Source: an uncultured Prevotella sp. (GTDB taxonomy: Bacteria > Bacteroidota > Bacteroidia > Bacteroidales > Bacteroidaceae). Taken from it: a stretch of DNA of 22,583 nucleotides. Within the stretch, counting starts at the first letter, position 1, and the number at the start of each line of letters is the position of its first letter. This document shows, one piece after another, positions 1 to 6,869 of this stretch. The notes beneath the pieces are model-generated. The model was not told the origin of the DNA. It did no database searches and saw nothing but the letters and a program-made list of their open reading frames with translations. The position numbers were made by a program, and so were the translations under genes. The stretch lies in assembly GCA_934230685.1 (NCBI GenBank), contig CAKQFF010000015.1, positions 1-22,583 of the forward strand, read 5' to 3'.

Positions 1-12
1 GATGTGTATAAA

Positions 13-59
13 GGGTAGGGCGTTGCCCTGGGCTATGGAGAACATTGGGCTTTCAGCCC
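13..59. repeat. REP-like pair of small GC-rich hairpins
   Basis: Two small GC-rich palindromes lie close together: AGGGC-gtt-GCCCT at 17-29 and GGGCT-ttc-AGCCC at 47-59. This paired layout resembles REP/BIME-type intergenic repeats. The surrounding reading frame gives a short peptide of a kind often seen as a spurious ORF over such repeats, so I do not call a gene here. No other copy of this exact pair occurs in the window, so calling it a repeat rests on general knowledge and not on copies seen here. Confidence 0.5.
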
Positions 60-64
60 GCATT

Positions 65-93
65 GTAGGAGTTTTGACACACCATCCTCCTAC
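65..93. repeat. Fragment of the dispersed GTGTCAAAAC palindromic element
   Basis: GTAGGAG (65-71) and CTCCTAC (87-93) form a 7-bp stem around TTTTGACACACC. That inner motif recurs in the palindromes at 9673-9738 and 18606-18649. It lies just past the 3' end of the His-rich gene (stop at 138), so it may act as its transcription terminator. The left arm of a larger element may run into the window edge. Confidence 0.45.
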
Positions 94-137
94 TATATGT
101 AAAGATAATTCTGAACCGTTACTTAGTAATAGAAAAA

Positions 138-551
138 CTAAAAGACTGGAGGACCTCTCCTCCTTAAGGATTGCAACACTCTAAGCGAGAGAGGTGTTGC
201 TGTGTGCTGCCATTCGGCAACTATGCGACTGCTGCTAACGGGCAACAGTTGGGCGTCGGGCAATTGGAGGGCAACGAAATGGTTGCCTTCGATAATGTGG
301 CGACGAATGTTTTTCGTCATGCCCGAATTGATGATGAACTTATGGAGCTGGTGCACAAGGCATGAGCCGCGGTCGGTCTCCTGGTGCGAATGACTCTCCT
401 CTTGCTCTGCTTCGATGTCGCCGGTGGCGTGGGAGCATAGCTCCAATGCCACGCAAACGCGCTCGTAGTGATGATGGTGCATCACTACGGTTGACAGCAA
501 TACCATGAGTGTTGCTGTCCAAAGGCTTATTATGGAGAGTTGTTTTTTCAT
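138..551 (-). CDS. Small His-rich membrane-anchored or secreted protein (DUF6769-like)
   Basis: This is a 137-residue protein of unproven function. It starts with MKK and a hydrophobic segment (about residues 5-26), either a signal peptide or one membrane helix. A run of four histidines follows, then a Cys/His/Glu-rich stretch (CVALELCSH, ESHSHQE, SCLVHQLH). This layout resembles small Bacteroidetes proteins (DUF6769 type) that often sit near heavy-metal efflux genes, so metal binding outside the cytoplasm is plausible. That is inference, and no efflux gene is present here. An upstream in-frame ATG at 584 exists, but a TAACTTTG -7 box at 560-567 lies between the two ATGs, which favours the start at 551. 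The C-terminal third is Arg-rich and carries no motif I recognise. Confidence 0.6.
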   Translation of the reverse strand: MKKQLSIISLWTATLMVLLSTVVMHHHHYERVCVALELCSHATGDIEAEQEESHSHQETDRGSCLVHQLHKFIINSGMTKNIRRHIIEGNHFVALQLPDAQLLPVSSSRIVAEWQHTATPLSLRVLQSLRRRGPPVF

Positions 552-559
552 TTTGGTTG

Positions 560-593
560 CAAAGTTACGAATAAAAGGGCGCAACTGGGTTGC
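560..593 (-). promoter_or_regulatory. Probable promoter and operator-like palindrome of the His-rich gene
   Basis: On the minus strand TAACTTTG (560-567) matches the Bacteroidetes -7 consensus TAnnTTTG. It sits only 8 nt before the chosen ATG, so the transcript would be almost leaderless. A short inverted repeat GCAAC-tgg-GTTGC (581-593) lies just upstream and could be a regulator site. No well-spaced -33 TTTG is visible; a TTTTG is present 25 nt away. Confidence 0.45.
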
Positions 594-621
594 AAAACGT
601 GTGAAATGTCGTGTGATAAGA

Positions 622-674
622 CGTTAAAAATTATACGCCAATTACACGACTAAGGTCTCTCGTGTAATTGGCGT
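622..674 (-). terminator. Intrinsic terminator of the RNase H gene
   Basis: A perfect 15-bp stem (635-649 with 660-674) has a 10-nt loop. On the minus strand it is followed by ATAATTTTTAACG, which contains a five-T tract. It sits 28 bp past the RNase H stop codon and ends the transporter-RNase H transcript. Confidence 0.85.
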
Positions 675-702
675 GTCCTAATTCCGTTAATTCACGTGTG
701 TG

Positions 703-1161
703 TCATTTGCGTCCGAAGTCAGCCGGCACTTCTCCCCATTTTTTCGTCTCCCATTTCACTATAGGATTCTGTATCTGGTGCGTGCGCAGCCAATTCTCGG
801 CTCGTGCTATTATTTGGTACAGTTGTTCTGTCTGTGGTGTTCGTGTGAGTTTTGTCTTGCATTGTTTTTTCTGCACCCACAGAATAGCGTTATGCGAGTC
901 GCTATAAATCGTCTTGCCCGTAATACCTTGTTTGTCGAGTAGGGCGAGAGCGTGAACTATGGCGAGAAACTCGCCTATGTTGTTAGTGCCATGCACGGGT
1001 CCGAAGTGGAACACCTGCGCACCCGTGGCAAGGTCTATAGCCTGATATTCCATCGGACCGGGATTGCCCGAGCAGGCGGCATCAACCGCCCATGCGTTGG
1101 CAGTCACTTCCAAGGGGATGGGCAGTACTGTGTCGTGACGGTAGTCGGGAGGGTTTTGCAT
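703..1161 (-). CDS. Ribonuclease H, stand-alone RNase H domain
   Basis: This 152-residue protein cleaves the RNA strand of RNA-DNA hybrids in the cytoplasm. The four catalytic acidic residues are all present in the expected order: D27 in VDAACSGNPGP, E64 in NNIGEFLAI, D88 in YSDSHNAI and D148 in PADFGRK. The sequence resembles the RNase H domain of Bacteroidetes proteins that carry an N-terminal viroplasmin-like hybrid-binding domain. Here that extra domain is absent and only about 20 residues precede the first strand. The ATG lies 3 bp after the stop of the upstream transporter, which suggests one mRNA and translational coupling. A strong terminator follows the gene. Whether it is the cell's main RNase HI cannot be told from this window. 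Confidence 0.9.
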   Translation of the reverse strand: MQNPPDYRHDTVLPIPLEVTANAWAVDAACSGNPGPMEYQAIDLATGAQVFHFGPVHGTNNIGEFLAIVHALALLDKQGITGKTIYSDSHNAILWVQKKQCKTKLTRTPQTEQLYQIIARAENWLRTHQIQNPIVKWETKKWGEVPADFGRK

Positions 1162-1164
1162 TTT

Positions 1165-2826
1165 TTATACCATAAACATTATTATCACTTGTGCTATAAT
1201 CACTCGTATGAACATGCCGAGCGGATAGACTGAGGTGTAGGCTACGGCGGCACGGTCGCCCTTGATAGTCTCGTTGGCGTAGCTCAGAGCCATAGGGTTG
1301 GCCATAGCGCCGCAGAGCAGACCGCAGATGGTTCCGAAGTCAAACGTCTTTGTCTTGAGGGCTATGGCTCCGATGATGAGCAAGGGGAGGATGGTGAGCA
1401 CCAATCCTATGCCTACCCACATAAGTCCTTCGGGACGGATGATGGTGGCGAGGAAGTCCTTGCCCGCAGCAAGTCCAAGACAGGCGAGATAGAGCGACAG
1501 TCCCAATTTGCGAAGCATTAGCGAAGCCGAGCGTGTGGTGTAGCTGATGAAATGTACACGCGAGCCTAACGCTCCGATGATGATACCCATGATGATAGGA
1601 CCGCCGGCAATGCCGAGTTTCACAGGAGTGCTCATGCCAGGGATGGAGATAGGAATCATGCCCACAGCCAGACCTAAGAGCAAGCCAAAGAATATTGCGC
1701 CAAGGTTAGGCTCGTTGAGCACCTGCACAGCGTTTCCAAGGAAAGCCTCCGCATGGTCAACGTCCTCGTGTGTGCCAACCACGGTCACACGGTCGCCATA
1801 CTGCAGGTGAAGCGTATCTGTGGCGAGAAGCTTGATGTCGCCTCTCATCACGCGGCTCACGTTCACGCCATAGGTCTGTCGCATGTGCAGCGAGCCGAGA
1901 GTCTTGCCGTTGAGCTTGGTGCGCGTCATCACAATCACGCGACTCTCCACCGACGAGTCGATAGAGTTCCAGTCTATTTGCTCGCGGTTCCAGTCCTTCT
2001 CCACACGCTTGCCGAAGAGAATGTCCATTGCCGACACCTCGTCGCGGTTGGTCACCACGAGCACGTTGTCGCCAATCTGCATCTCTGTAGTGGCGATAGG
2101 CACAATCACGCGGTCGCCACGCCAGATGCGCGAGATGATGAAGTGGCGGTGGGTCATCTGCGATATCTCGGCAATCGTCTTGCACGAGATGGCAGGGTTC
2201 ACCACCACAAACTGTCCGATGAATGTCTGGTCCTCATCGTCGTTGTGGTGAGGCTGCAAGTCGTCGGGAGTGACGAGAAACTTGCGCAGCAGAATCATCG
2301 CGAATATCACTCCCACAACGCCCAGCGGATAGGTCACGGCACATCCAAGAGCGGCACCGCTGCTCGGCATGTGGGCATTGGCAAGTGCCTGCTGTGCGGC
2401 GCCAAGAGCCGGAGTGTTGGTTGTGGCTCCGCAGAGGATGCCCACCATGTCGGGCACGCATATAGGCAACACAAGGCAGAGCGAGAGAGCCATCACCGTG
2501 CCGAGAACTATTATTCCCATGCTCCATATATTGAGCGACACACCCTCCTGGCGCATCATGCCGATGAAGTTGGGGCCCACGTGCAGTCCCAAGGCATAGA
2601 CGAAGAGCGACAAGCCGAGCGTCTCGGCGAAATTGAGCATCTGTGGGTCGGCAGAGAAGTGAAGGCTACCAGCCACAATACCGATGAAAAACACGAATGC
2701 CACACCAAGCGATATTCCCTTGATGTGCATCTTGCCGAGGGCGAGTCCTATAGACACGATGAGCGACAGCACAACGATGGTTTGTACTGCCGAGTGAATC
2801 GTGAAAAGACTTTCAATCCATTCCAT
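1165..2826 (-). CDS. YidE/AspT-family putative transporter with two RCK_C domains
   Basis: This 553-residue inner-membrane protein belongs to the AspT/YidE/YbjL antiporter-like family and has about the same length as E. coli YidE. The N-terminal half holds about five hydrophobic helices (residues 10-190) with a small-residue-rich segment (GILCGATTNTPALG). Two cytoplasmic TrkA-C/RCK_C modules follow, at about 200-265 and 295-365. A second membrane half (about 375-553) has the matching segment GTICGLLCGAMANPMALS. The duplicated membrane halves around paired RCK_C domains are typical of the family. Its substrate is unknown: the founding member AspT exchanges aspartate and alanine, but I cannot assign that here. 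It is first in a probable operon with RNase H, 3 bp downstream. Confidence 0.88.
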   Translation of the reverse strand: MEWIESLFTIHSAVQTIVVLSLIVSIGLALGKMHIKGISLGVAFVFFIGIVAGSLHFSADPQMLNFAETLGLSLFVYALGLHVGPNFIGMMRQEGVSLNIWSMGIIVLGTVMALSLCLVLPICVPDMVGILCGATTNTPALGAAQQALANAHMPSSGAALGCAVTYPLGVVGVIFAMILLRKFLVTPDDLQPHHNDDEDQTFIGQFVVVNPAISCKTIAEISQMTHRHFIISRIWRGDRVIVPIATTEMQIGDNVLVVTNRDEVSAMDILFGKRVEKDWNREQIDWNSIDSSVESRVIVMTRTKLNGKTLGSLHMRQTYGVNVSRVMRGDIKLLATDTLHLQYGDRVTVVGTHEDVDHAEAFLGNAVQVLNEPNLGAIFFGLLLGLAVGMIPISIPGMSTPVKLGIAGGPIIMGIIIGALGSRVHFISYTTRSASLMLRKLGLSLYLACLGLAAGKDFLATIIRPEGLMWVGIGLVLTILPLLIIGAIALKTKTFDFGTICGLLCGAMANPMALSYANETIKGDRAAVAYTSVYPLGMFIRVIIAQVIIMFMV

Positions 2827-2887
2827 TTTTTACTGTATTCTTAACAAGTACTTTGATTTTTATTATTAGTAGAGCTTAAATCGGCTG

Positions 2888-2895
2888 CAAAGGTA
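2888..2895 (-). promoter_or_regulatory. -7 promoter box of the transporter operon
   Basis: The minus strand reads TACCTTTG, a perfect match to the Bacteroidetes TAnnTTTG box, 61 nt upstream of the transporter ATG. A convincing TTTG is not seen at the -33 distance, so the call rests on one element and position. Confidence 0.5.
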
Positions 2896-2976
2896 GTGCA
2901 AAAATCCGAAACCCTTGCCCTTTTAATTTTCTTTTATAGTTTTCGTGGAGTGGGCGTCTTCTGTTTCTGATGATTA

Positions 2977-3057
2977 CAGCTTGGCAAACAGCGTAAATAT
3001 TAGCCAATGGGTAAACGGCGTAAATTTTAGCAGCTTGGCAAACAGCGTAAATCTTAG
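2977..3057. repeat. Three tandem 27-bp repeats
   Basis: The unit spans 2977-3003, 3004-3030 and 3031-3057. Copies 1 and 3 share CAGCTTGGCAAACAGCGTAA and differ at one base in 27. Copy 2 is diverged but keeps GTAAAC.GCGTAAAT.TTAG in register. The period is a multiple of three, so the minus strand can be read as three 9-residue repeats. The 62-residue frame containing them has no start context or domain, and I take it as non-coding. Confidence 0.85.
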
Positions 3058-3063
3058 CCTATG

Positions 3064-3096
3064 AATCCTTCGGGAATCCTTCGGGATTCGTTCGGG
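3064..3096. repeat. Three tandem 11-bp repeats
   Basis: AATCCTTCGGG occurs twice back to back (3064-3074, 3075-3085), followed by the variant ATTCGTTCGGG (3086-3096). It starts 6 bp after the 27-bp repeat block, so the two make one compound repeat island in the 604-bp stretch 2827-3430. Apart from this island, the transporter -7 box and the promoter before 3431, I see only AT-rich sequence there, including a weak 8-bp hairpin (3276-3283 with 3289-3296). Confidence 0.8.
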
Positions 3097-3343
3097 ATTT
3101 GATGGGTATGCTTTTGGCTTAAATATGTGTATGCTTTCTTGATTTTTAGCGTAATTATGCAAAAGGTGGAATGAAATACAATATCCAAATATCCTCTTCT
3201 TGATTCTTTTAAAATCCTTAAATCCCCATAAGTGTAAGGCCAGCAGTTTGTTTGTTAAATTGTAGTTTATTATCCCTATAAAAAATCGTTTTATAGCCTT
3301 TTACCCTTTCTAAATCATTAATTAAACATAAAATTAATGTATT

Positions 3344-3378
3344 TTTGCTACTCCTTACAATTAGTATAAGTAACTTTG
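3344..3378 (+). promoter_or_regulatory. Promoter of the OmpA-like/TPR lipoprotein gene
   Basis: TTTG (3344-3347) and TAACTTTG (3371-3378) match the Bacteroidetes -33 and -7 elements. The spacer is 23 nt, a little longer than the usual 19-21. The predicted start of transcription is near 3384, which gives an AT-rich leader of about 47 nt without a Shine-Dalgarno sequence. Confidence 0.6.
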
Positions 3379-3430
3379 TGCGTAAAAATTTGAAAGCATA
3401 GAAAATAACAATAATAATTCTTACAACAAA

Positions 3431-5107
3431 ATGCAGAAAAAGAATCTATTTATCTTATCAGCAGCATCGGTTCTGCTGATGTCATCGTGCTCAAAGCTCG
3501 GTGCATTGTCTGCCGACAACTTCAATGTAATTCCTGATCCTCTGGAGTCACAGGCTGGTCAGGTGCCTGCTACAATCAACGGCACTTTCCCTGAGAAGTA
3601 CATGAAGAAGAAGGCTGTTGTAACTGTAACTCCTGAGTTGCGTTATGCTGACGGCCAGGTGGCTAAGGGTCAGAGCGCTACATTCCAGGGTGAAAAAGTG
3701 ATGGGCAACGACCAGACTATCTCTTACAAGGTAGGTGGCCGCTACACTATGAAGAGCTCATTCAATTATGTTCCTGAGATGCAGAAGAGCGAGCTTTACC
3801 TCACCTTCGACGCACGCATCGGCAAGAAGTCTTATGATGTTCCCGCTGTTAAGGTAGCTAACGGTGTAGTTGCTACTTCTGAGCTCTACAAGCGCACACT
3901 CGTTTCTGAGAACGGCGTAATCGCTCCTGATGGCTACCAGCGCATCAACGAGCAGAAGCAGGAAGCTGCTATCAAGTTCCTCATCAACCAGGCTAACATC
4001 CGCAAGAGCGAGCTGAAGAACAACTCTGTTAAGGAGTTTGTTGAGATGCTTAAGAAGATCAACGCCGACCGCGAGGGTCTCAACCTCAAGAACGTAGAAA
4101 TCCAGGCATACGCTTCACCTGATGGTGGTGTTAAGTTGAACGACAAGCTCGCCGGCAACCGCCAGAACGAGTCGGAGAAGTATGTTAAGGGTACTCTCAA
4201 GAAGCAGAAGATGAACGCCGACATCGACGCTCACTACACAGCACAGGACTGGGACGGCTTCCAGCAGCTCGTTTCAGCAAGCAACATCCAGGACAAGGAC
4301 GTTATCCTCCGCGTGCTCTCTATGTATAAGGACCCGCAGGAGCGCGAGCAGCAGATTCGCAACATGTCTGCAGGCTTCCGCGAGCTTGCCGACGGCATCC
4401 TTCCTGAGCTCCGCCGCTCACGTCTCATCATCAACTACGAGACAATCGGACGTTCTGACGAGCAGATCGAGCAGCAGTACAAGCAGGATCCTTCTAAGCT
4501 CAGCACCGACGAGCTCCTCTACCTCTCTAACCTCGGCAGCAAGTCATCTGCTGAGCAGGAGGCTATCTTCAAGACAGCAGCCGCACAGAACAGCAACGAC
4601 TACCGTGCTTACAACAACCTCGCTGCCCTCGCTTTGGCTAAGGGCGACAAGGCCGCAGCACAGCAGTACGCTCAGAAGGCTGCTTCTGTATCAAATGACA
4701 CTCCTGAGGCTCAGGCCAACCTTGGCTTGATCTCCCTCATCAACGGCAACGTGCAGGAGGCAGAGCGTGCCATCTCTAAGTCGGCTAACTCTGAGAACGT
4801 GAAGGCTGCCCTCGGCGCCCTCAACATTGCCAAGGGCAACTACGCTCAGGCTGAGAAGGACTTCGAGAACGTGAACAGCAACACAGCTGCTCTCGCCCAG
4901 CTCCTCAACAAGAACTACGATGCTGCTGCCAAGACTCTCAACAACGTGAAGAACCAGAACGCTATGACCGACTATCTGCGCGCTATCGTTGCAGCTCGTC
5001 GTGGCAACAAGCTCGAGGCTGCTTCTTACCTCAAGGAGGCTTTGCAGAAGGATTCTTCACTCAAGCAGTATGCCGACAACGACCTTGAGCTCAGCTTGCT
5101 GAAGTAA
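3431..5107 (+). CDS. Lipoprotein with an OmpA-like domain and C-terminal TPR repeats
   Basis: This 558-residue lipoprotein has a signal peptide ending in LMSSC (lipidated Cys20). No acidic surface-export signal follows the cysteine, so it probably faces the periplasm. After a beta-rich N-terminal part (about 40-160) there is a region like the OmpA peptidoglycan-binding fold: EIQAYASPDGG at 223-233 followed by LAGNRQNESEKYV. From about residue 373 to 545 helical repeats (NDYRAYNNLAALALAKGD, EAQANLGLISLINGN, NYAQAEKDFENV) read as TPRs. A structural or scaffold role at the cell wall is likely; the exact function is unknown. Lysine is nearly always AAG and Asn mostly AAC, which suggests strong expression. 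It has its own promoter and terminator and is therefore probably transcribed alone. Confidence 0.8.
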   Translation: MQKKNLFILSAASVLLMSSCSKLGALSADNFNVIPDPLESQAGQVPATINGTFPEKYMKKKAVVTVTPELRYADGQVAKGQSATFQGEKVMGNDQTISYKVGGRYTMKSSFNYVPEMQKSELYLTFDARIGKKSYDVPAVKVANGVVATSELYKRTLVSENGVIAPDGYQRINEQKQEAAIKFLINQANIRKSELKNNSVKEFVEMLKKINADREGLNLKNVEIQAYASPDGGVKLNDKLAGNRQNESEKYVKGTLKKQKMNADIDAHYTAQDWDGFQQLVSASNIQDKDVILRVLSMYKDPQEREQQIRNMSAGFRELADGILPELRRSRLIINYETIGRSDEQIEQQYKQDPSKLSTDELLYLSNLGSKSSAEQEAIFKTAAAQNSNDYRAYNNLAALALAKGDKAAAQQYAQKAASVSNDTPEAQANLGLISLINGNVQEAERAISKSANSENVKAALGALNIAKGNYAQAEKDFENVNSNTAALAQLLNKNYDAAAKTLNNVKNQNAMTDYLRAIVAARRGNKLEAASYLKEALQKDSSLKQYADNDLELSLLK

Positions 5108-5154
5108 GGCGTTGCAACCTCTGTTTTAAACAACAGTTGACAAATAAAATAAAT

Positions 5155-5192
5155 GGACAATGGACAATTGTAGTGTTCATTGTCCTTTTTTT
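5155..5192 (+). terminator. Intrinsic terminator of the OmpA-like/TPR gene
   Basis: An 11-bp stem (GGACAATGGAC at 5155-5165 with GTTCATTGTCC at 5175-5185, one G-T pair) has a 9-nt loop and is followed directly by seven T. An ATG at 5160, in frame with the next gene, lies inside this stem, which argues against using it as that gene's start. Confidence 0.92.
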
Positions 5193-5252
5193 ATTTCTGT
5201 CGATATTTTGTCAGGTCTTCGAATCGTTTGTTTCTTAAACATCATATATTAT

Positions 5253-6254
5253 ATGAAACAATTATTTTCCCTGCTCTCCTTCGTTCTCCTTCTACTCTCG
5301 TGCGGCACAGACAGTCGCCATTTCAGTATCGACGGCCGTCTGCTCAATCTCAACCAGGGTGAGTTTTATGTCTATTCGCCAGATGGCGTGGTGCCTCACG
5401 GCATGGACACCATCAAGGTGCAGGCAGGACGCTTCTCCTACACCGTGGAGTGCGACCGTCCCATGACGTTGATGATAGTGTTCCCCAACTTCACCGAGCA
5501 GCCCGTGTTTGCCCAGCCGGGCAAAAGCGTGGATATAAAGGGCGACGCCTCGCATCTTAAGGAGATGACTGTAAAGGGCACCAAAGACAATGCCCTAATG
5601 AACTCGTTCCGCGAGCAGATACTATCGGCCTCGCCTGTCGAGATGCGCAAGTATGCCGTGAGCATGGCTCAAGATCATCCCGAGAGTCATGTGGCTCCAT
5701 ATCTTGTGCGACGCTATCTCGTGGCAACCGCCAATCCCGATTATGCCACCGCCAAGCGTCTCTTGAAGCAGATAGTGGCCAAGCAGCCCGAAAATGTTTA
5801 CGCCCAGCGCTTGCTTGCCTCGTGCGATGGAAAGAAAACACTTAATGTAGGCTCTGCCGTTCCTTCTTTCTCGGCTTATGACATCAACGGCAAGGCAGTA
5901 TCCAACGCCACGCTCCTTTCCAAACCCACCACAGTTGTTGTGGCATGGGCAACATGGAACTACAGCTCCACCGCGATGCTTCGCTCGCTCTGCAACAAGG
6001 CGAAGGAGTCGAACGGCACTATGAATGTAGTGGGCATTTGTCTCGACCCGAGCAAGCAGTCGTGCCGAAGCACCTTGAAACAGTATGATGCTGAAAACGC
6101 GATTACTATATGCGACGGAAAAATGGTTGACAGCGATGTCTACAACAAACTCGGAATGTCTAACCTCCCCGACAACATTGTGATAAAGAACGGCAAAATA
6201 GCGGCAAGACATTTGTCGCAGAACGAGATAAACGATAAGATTGATAACATTTAA
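5253..6254 (+). CDS. DUF4369 / thioredoxin-like lipoprotein lacking active-site cysteines
   Basis: This 333-residue lipoprotein has the signal peptide MKQLFSLLSFVLLLLSC, with Cys17 lipidated. The N-terminal third resembles the DUF4369 beta-domain (FSIDGRLLNLNQGEFYVYSP). A helical linker follows (about 110-190). The C-terminal part (about 196-333) is a TlpA/AhpC-type thioredoxin fold: VGSAVPSFSAYDINGK, then VVVAWATW, with the cis-proline in NLPDNIVI. Family members normally have WCxxC; here the segment is WATWNYSS (232-239), so both cysteines are replaced by Asn and Ser and it should not do thiol-disulfide exchange. A binding or structural role is more likely. The start at 5253 fits the signal peptide and excludes the earlier ATG at 5160 inside the preceding terminator. 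No clear promoter was seen. Confidence 0.83.
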   Translation: MKQLFSLLSFVLLLLSCGTDSRHFSIDGRLLNLNQGEFYVYSPDGVVPHGMDTIKVQAGRFSYTVECDRPMTLMIVFPNFTEQPVFAQPGKSVDIKGDASHLKEMTVKGTKDNALMNSFREQILSASPVEMRKYAVSMAQDHPESHVAPYLVRRYLVATANPDYATAKRLLKQIVAKQPENVYAQRLLASCDGKKTLNVGSAVPSFSAYDINGKAVSNATLLSKPTTVVVAWATWNYSSTAMLRSLCNKAKESNGTMNVVGICLDPSKQSCRSTLKQYDAENAITICDGKMVDSDVYNKLGMSNLPDNIVIKNGKIAARHLSQNEINDKIDNI

Positions 6255-6300
6255 AAAGAAATGAGGTCGAGCGATTTCTCACTCGACCTCGCTTCTTTTT
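6254..6300. terminator. Bidirectional terminator between convergent genes
   Basis: A perfect 9-bp stem GAGGTCGAG (6263-6271) with CTCGACCTC (6282-6290) is flanked by an A-rich left arm (AAAAAGAA) and a T-rich right arm (TTCTTTTT), which can also pair. It can stop transcripts from both the lipoprotein gene on the left and the nitroreductase on the right; the two stop codons sit at its edges. Confidence 0.88.
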
Positions 6301-6824
6301 TACTTCACGATTTTAATCCAGTCGGCCTTTCTTTCTGCTGCTGGTTTTGGCTCGCGTGAAGGATATCCGAGCGAGAGTGCGCCGATGCCGATAAGGCCTT
6401 CGTTCAGTCCAAGTTCCTTCATGATGTTTTTGCCTTCCTCAGTCTGGAACATTTGGTATTCGCGGTTTATCCAGCAAGTGGCAAGTCCCAGGGCATGGGC
6501 AGCAAGCATCATGTTCTCCAAGACGCAAGAGCCGTCCTGGAATGCGTTGGCGTTGTCCTTTGATGCAAACACAAGCAGATATGTAGGAGCGTCGTAGTAA
6601 GGGTTGCTCTCCACCCCCATAATCTCAGCATTCATCTTTGCGAGACGTGCTTTAAGCTCAGGGTTCTGCACGGCCACGATTACTGGGTCCTGTTTGCCGT
6701 GGCCAGTAGGAGCGTAGGTGCCGGCTTCGAGCACAGCGTTGAGTTCTTCGTCGCTGATTTGCTCAGCCTTGTAGTGGCGGCATGAGCGACGAGTCTTGAT
6801 AAGGTCTAATAATGCGTTGTTCAT
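6300..6824 (-). CDS. Nitroreductase-family FMN oxidoreductase
   Basis: This 174-residue cytoplasmic flavoprotein belongs to the nitroreductase family. It uses NAD(P)H and FMN to reduce nitro compounds, quinones or related electrophiles; the true substrate is unknown. The N-terminal RRSCRHY (12-18) is the usual phosphate-contacting FMN motif, APTGHGKQDP (38-47) forms the second FMN loop, and GIGALSLGYPSREPKP near the end matches the family's C-terminal GYP motif. The length is typical for the short (about 170-residue) members found in Bacteroidetes and clostridia. It starts 45 bp after the ABC ATPase stop in the same direction, so the two may share a transcript. A TAGATTTT box in the gap is only a weak promoter candidate. 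Confidence 0.9.
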   Translation of the reverse strand: MNNALLDLIKTRRSCRHYKAEQISDEELNAVLEAGTYAPTGHGKQDPVIVAVQNPELKARLAKMNAEIMGVESNPYYDAPTYLLVFASKDNANAFQDGSCVLENMMLAAHALGLATCWINREYQMFQTEEGKNIMKELGLNEGLIGIGALSLGYPSREPKPAAERKADWIKIVK

Positions 6825-6869
6825 ATTCTTGAAGTTTTTAGGATTCTTCTTGTTGTAAAATCTAAATCA

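Noticed and set aside
2..184. 60-residue plus-strand frame at the left edge
   Set aside because: It runs across REP-like and palindromic repeats and gives a peptide of the kind commonly produced by such repeats.
1753..2844. 363-residue plus-strand frame opposite the transporter
   Set aside because: Its His/Arg-rich, low-hydrophobicity sequence is typical of an antisense shadow; the opposite strand encodes a clear YidE-family protein over the same bases.
2974..3162. 62-residue minus-strand frame with three 9-residue repeats (FTLFAKL type)
   Set aside because: It is a by-product of the 27-bp and 11-bp tandem repeats whose periods keep the frame open; no start signal, domain or promoter supports it.
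5160..5252. Earlier ATG (5160) as the start of the DUF4369/thioredoxin-like gene
   Set aside because: The codon lies inside the terminator stem of the upstream gene and would bury the lipoprotein signal peptide behind 31 extra residues.
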